The notes under the pieces were generated by a model. It made no database searches. It saw nothing but the letters and a program-made list of their open reading frames with translations, and was not told the origin of the DNA. 64,000 nt of DNA from Polydactylus sextarius. Its lineage: Eukaryota > Chordata > Actinopteri > Polynemidae. Below, piece by piece: positions 59,352 to 64,000 of the stretch; positions within the stretch are counted from its first letter, which is position 1; every line of letters begins with the position of its first letter. The position numbers and the translations under genes are program-made. The stretch is from the NCBI GenBank assembly GCA_016801845.1, contig CM028926.1, positions 11,030,001 through 11,094,000 of the forward strand. The letters run 5' to 3'.

Positions 59352-61155
59352 ATGATCAAGTCTCACAGCGGCTCCTCGGACTCGTCTCCGCCTCCGGAGA
59401 ACGACCAGGACCTGCACCTGGACCAGGACCTGCACCTGGACCTGGACCTGGACTCGGACTCGGTCTGCTCTGACGAGCTGCTCGGGTCTCAGTCCCGCCG
59501 CTGGTTGGCGGATCTGCTGAGTCGAGATCTCCCGGTGGAGACCGGAGGAGACGCGGCCCCGGTGGGACGAGACGGGCTGTTCGTGGACTATCACTTCCCT
59601 GTGGGGGAACTGGAGCTGCAGGGAGGAGGACTGGTCTGGAGGAGGCCGAAGGTAGAACCACTGGTGTTTATCACAACTGAAGATTCAAACCTTTAATTCA
59701 ACTTTAAGTTTTAATCTGAAGGAAAAGACGTTTCCTGTTTCAATTATGAACATTTATTAAGTCATAAATACAACGTGGGCTTTTATTTTGACAGACCGGC
59801 GCTGCTTTTATTTTGTAAGTAGAATCAATATTAATAATAGTTTATTGATTTATTAATAAAACAACAAATAAACACAATTCTATCAAATCTATGAACTGAC
59901 ATTTAGTTAAAGATGAATCACGACAAACACGTTTATTGATCGATCAGAGTCATCGATCGTAGACGATTAACTAACTGAACAATTAAATGAATTAATCAAA
60001 AATTATTAAAATGAACAAAGAAGACGTGAACGTTTGTGTCCAGACTCACGTTGTTCTGTTGTTTCTCGTGCTTTTATTTTGATAGTTGCCTTGAAAAGTG
60101 ACAGGAAATGACCTGCAGCTCCAGGTTTATATGATCAATAGTTTTATTTAAGTTTGTCTAAGTTAATTTAAGTTTATTTAAGTTAATTTAAGTTCATATA
60201 AACTGTGTTTGTTCAGGATTAAATCTGAACACAAACAAACTCGACCTGAGTCGACAAACAAACAGTTAAAACTGCAGCGACGTCGTTTAGTCACGTTCAC
60301 GGACGAGTCTTTGTCTCTTTGTCTGTTTGTCACAAAACCAACAAACGTCCAGAGCGACAGGAGGTGAACGGAGGCGTTTTGTGTCAGGATCAGAGAAGAT
60401 TAATGGACAAAACCCGCAGCTGCAGGATCCAGGTCACATGACCGAGTCCAGGTCACATGACGTGGAGGTTTAAAACCCGTCATTTCACATCGTTTCTCAG
60501 AAACACGTCGACACGTTTTCTCTCGTCAAACTGAAACTGGAGGTCAAAGGTCATGAAACACGTCCGTAGTGATTCATGTAAATGTTGCACAAACTGATGA
60601 AGTTTTATTATTTGTTTCTCTTCGACTCCAACGAGACGAAACCAGTTTGTTCGTCCGAACCGAGACGTTTGTTCACTTCGTGTTGGTTGAATTTTATGAT
60701 CAAACCAGTTAAACTTTAACGTCTGAGACGAGATCAAAGATTAAAGATCAAACGTTTCTGTCCTTTCACTTTTAAAACAAAACTGGTTGTTCACAAAAAC
60801 ACCTTGTCTCCTTGTCTCCTTGTCTCCTTGTCTCCTTGTCTCCTGTTTAACTTTGACATCTACAGTTTTATGAACTTGACTCGTCTTGGCTCCGTTTTCT
60901 TCAGACATTTATTAATCTTCAGATCTGCAGCCGCTCCCTTTTTGGCAGGAAACCAGATCCTGTTTCCATGTTTGTCTGTGTCTCCTCCTCCGTCTTCATT
61001 CAACCAATCAGCTCGTTGTTCATCTGCAGGAGCTGTGTCAGTCTCCTCAGTTCATCGTCAACGGAGCCACTCGTCTGGACGTTCGTCAGGGGAAACTCAG
61101 TGAGTCAGCGGCTTCTGACACATCAGTCAACTAAAGTAAACTGCTCGATGAAGGA

Positions 61156-61190
<35 letters not shown>

Positions 61191-63898
61191 AAACTAAAGA
61201 TCTTTTCTTCTCTGATCTAAATCTTCATCCTGGGGCTTTTATTTTTTAACAGTCTCTTTATTTCTGTTAAATGAGTTTTTATCTATAAATTAATTGATAA
61301 ATATTCAGTTACAGAGTCAAGAGTTTTAAAGTTTTAAATAATAAATGATAATATTTTATAATAGTTTATTCATTTAACAGAAATAAGACAAACAACAAAT
61401 AAACACAAATGACACAAAAACAGCAACAAACAGACGTTTACTGATCGATCAGACTCATTGATGATTGATTGAAGCTGTGAACGTTCGTGTTCACACTGAG
61501 ATTATCCTGCTGTTTCTTATGCTTTTATTTTGATAGTTGCAGCGAAAAGTGACAGTGAAGTTTATTTAAGTTTCTCATTTAAAACATTAAAACATTAGAA
61601 ACTTGATGGAAACTTGAATAAACTCAGATCAGGTTCAGTTTCGCCTCCAGATGAATGAGTGGCTGGTGTCTGGTTGGTGAAGGGTTAACATTATTGATCA
61701 CCTGAAGGTCTTTTCTCTGACTGATCGATCTCCTCAGACGACTGCTGGCTTCTGTCTGCCATCGCGTCTCTCGCCGTCAACCGGTCTCTTCTGGACAGAG
61801 TCGTCCCTCCAGGTCAGAGTTTCCAGGACGGATACAACGGCCTCTTCACCTTCAGGGTAAAACTCAGCAGCTTCAGCTCCGTCGTTGGATGTAACTTGAC
61901 GTTAACGGCGGCGTGTTGTGTCTCAGTTCTGGCAGTACGGTCAGTGGGAGGAGGTGAGGATCGACGACTTGTTGCCGACTCGTAACAACCGGCTGATTTA
62001 CCTCAGTTCTCCAGACAAACACGAGTTCTGGAGTTCGCTGCTGGAGAAAGCGTACGCCAAGTGAGTCCAACAACAGCACCGTTTCAGAACTGAGGCATCG
62101 ACGTGAAGATCAAAGAGTTTAGAGGCTCAGAAGTAAACGTCTGATCGACTGATCGATCAGTTTTATGACCTGATCAGTCACTCTGATCAGTCACTGATCC
62201 TGTTTTTATTTCGATGTTTTCAGTCGTCGTCTCTTCATCGTTATAAACTGTGATGAAGATAAATCTTCCTCCTGGACGTCGTCGACGTGTCCGGATGATT
62301 CGTTTCCTTTTATCTTTTATCTGCTTCATTTGTTGTGAAACATTAACTTTGATGAATCGGGTCATGAAACTGATCATCGGTCACTTTTAACTCTTGAAAA
62401 TAAACTTGTGATGTTGCTGTTAAACTCTTTGATTTGAAGCTAAAATCTGCAGCTCAAACACGTGAAACTGAGACGTTGTGACAGAGTAACCGGTGGCGTC
62501 TCGTTGTCTCAGGCTGAAAGGCGGCTACCGAGCGCTGGACATGGGTTTCCCTCATGAAGCCATGGTGGACATGACGGGCGGCGTGACCGAGGTGCTGAAC
62601 ATCGCCACCTTACCCAGAAACCTGCCGGCGTTTCTGTCCCGGCTGCTGTCTAGAGGAGCGCTCATCAACTGCGCCAACTGTCAGGTGGGATCCCCGGGGG
62701 CTGATGGGAAACAGGACACATGAAACACAACAACGTCTGATTTACCTGGAGGTTTGTACCGTGATGAGTCAGCTGTTGTTCGGTTTCTCTGCCCTCAGGG
62801 TCCACTGGAGCAGAGGAATGAGCTGGGCATCATGTTCAGACACGCTTACTCTCTGACGGCCGTGGAGAAGGTTGCCGCTCGCTCACTGTTCACAGACGAT
62901 ACCTGCAAAACAAACGTCTCCTTGTTTATGTTTGTTTGTTTGTGTCCGTCCAGGTGAAGACGGTCCACGGACCTGTGGATCTGGTTCGAATCCAGAACCC
63001 GTGGGGCAACACGGAGTGGGTGGGTCCGTGGAGCGACGTGACGGGGTCAGACTCAACAATCTCTTCATTTCTTTATTTACTAGACGTTAAAAATACAATA
63101 ATTCTACTGTTACTGGAGTTTATTTAAACTTCAGTCACGTAACAACACTTCTACTTGGTTAAATGTAGAAAGTGTTTCTGTCTCTGGACTCAAACTGGAT
63201 CTGGATCCATCAGAGAGGATCCTGGTTCTGGTCTTAGAGACTCTTAGGTTCTGGTTCTGGTTCTTCCTGATAATGACATCCTGATAATAAAGAGTTAAAA
63301 GAGGAAGTAATTCGACCTGTAACGAGAACATGAACAGTTTGTATCTTCAGACTCGTCTTTATTTATCATCTGAGGTTTGAGTTTAAACGTGTTGAGTCCA
63401 GGAAGTTCAGTCGAGATCAAACGAAGAACAGAAGTAAAAGTTGTTGACGTTCTCAGATCAGACGAACATCGTCACCGAGCTGCAGGAAAAACAGCGTTTT
63501 CCCATCGTTTTCAATGAGACTTGGATTATTTTGTAGCTGCAGCAGAAACAGACAAGTCAAGATATTTAATAAGAGATGAGTCAGAGAAACACCTGAACTG
63601 AAGGTCAAAGGTCAGAGCAGATAAGCCAGAGCACGACGCCAGGACGGGTCGGTTTGTTGCTTCTGTTGCTAAAGTTTCTTCCTCATCTGTCAAATTTCCC
63701 GCTCGACGTTAAACTCCTGCGAAGTCCAGAGACTTGATTTCTGCAGCTTCCGTTCGTCTCTTCTGGTCTCAGCCTGTTTTTCGTCTCGTGTTTCTGGAAG
63801 TTAAAGATACGTGTGTGTTTCAGTCCAGAGTGGAGAGACGTGAGTCAGGAGGAGCAGACACGACTGGGGCACGTGCGGCGTGAAGACGGAGAGTTCTG
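59352..63898 (+). CDS. capn12: Calpain-12 (5' part, continues beyond the window)
   Basis: Exons seen: 59352-59651, 61030-61099, 61738-61856, 61927-62060, 62513-62684, 62799-62870, 62954-63045 and 63824-63898, phases consistent. The last donor (63899) leads out of the window. Start ATG 59352; the N-terminus is Asp/Leu/Ser-rich with DLHLDQDLHLDLDLDSDS before the standard entry (GLFVDYHFPVGELELQGGGL, VWRRPK). The calpain protease core follows: LCQSPQFIVNGATRLDVRQG, the catalytic Cys in NDCWLLSAIASL, the catalytic His in GIMFRHAYSLT and the catalytic Asn in RIQNPWGNTEWVGPWSD. Then PEWRDVSQEEQTRLGHVR. Known: calpains are Ca2+-dependent cytoplasmic cysteine proteases, and CAPN12 is expressed mainly in skin/hair follicle in mammals. 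Adjacency to eif3k and map4k1 supports capn12. Odd: Asn replaces the usual Gly before Asp-Cys, and the intron after 62870 begins GTTGCC and is only 83 bases long. Exact paralogue identity rests on synteny. Confidence 0.88.
59653..61029 (+). other. capn12 intron 1, no other gene
   Basis: AT-rich intron of about 1.4 kb. Repeated TTGTCTCC words occur at 60805-60842. The words TTTATTTTGATAGTTGC and TGACAG near 60070-60105 recur at about 61527-61555 in the neighbouring intron, suggesting a small dispersed duplication. Confidence 0.6.
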
Positions 63899-64000
63899 GT
63901 GAGTCTGAACGCCGCTTGAACAAACACCAGACACTGAAACACGAAGCTTCAGCTGCTTTTACTTGCTTCGTTTCATTGTTTGTTAAACATGAAGCTGCAC

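Overview
The window looks like nuclear DNA from a teleost fish, probably a percomorph. The genes are split into many short exons with GT-AG introns. Dinucleotide microsatellites are very abundant, and the encoded proteins match vertebrate families throughout. Six protein-coding genes could be assembled exon by exon from reading frame, splice sites and family resemblance. From left to right they are a SUSD6-like sushi-domain membrane protein (+), a hypoxia-inducible factor alpha of the HIF3A type (-), the WD-repeat gene dmwd (-), the haematopoietic kinase map4k1/HPK1 (-), the translation factor subunit eif3k (+) and the 5' part of calpain-12 (+, running off the right edge).

Layout. 1-5.3 kb: susd6-like, four coding exons, with a suspected one-base frame break in the last. 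5.3-8.9 kb: no recognised gene, two long CA/GT microsatellites, a diverged direct duplication and a promoter-like island. 8.9-15 kb: hif3a on the minus strand (14 coding exons recovered; the short first exon was not found). 15-25.3 kb: extreme low-complexity DNA comprising a 0.6-kb polypyrimidine minisatellite, a 16-bp minisatellite, a GAG/CTC inverted repeat and three blocks (about 5.9 kb in total) of a mixed ACTGTT/ACT satellite separated by copies of one roughly 380-bp spacer. 25.3-29.5 kb: AT-rich, no recognised gene. 29.8-34.0 kb: dmwd, four coding exons with complete ends. 34.5-52.4 kb: map4k1, 32 coding exons with an 855-aa open frame. 52.4-55.7 kb: intergenic. 55.7-58.8 kb: eif3k, eight exons, 219 aa. 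58.7-59.3 kb: a tandem duplication. 59.35 kb to the edge: capn12 exons 1-8.

Context. In human, MAP4K1-EIF3K and CAPN12 are close neighbours on 19q13.2, and HIF3A and DMWD lie farther along at 19q13.3. The window therefore corresponds to human 19q13 with two segments joined. SUSD6, HIF1A, WDR20 and MAP4K5 are the related genes on human chromosome 14q. The SUSD6-like gene here may thus be a whole-genome-duplication partner that mammals lack on 19q. The genes do not form one pathway. Their linkage is ancestral synteny rather than an operon-like unit. No viral, CRISPR, prokaryotic or rRNA features were seen. The most unusual material is the satellite region and the way its motif appears to have invaded one of the unique spacers.
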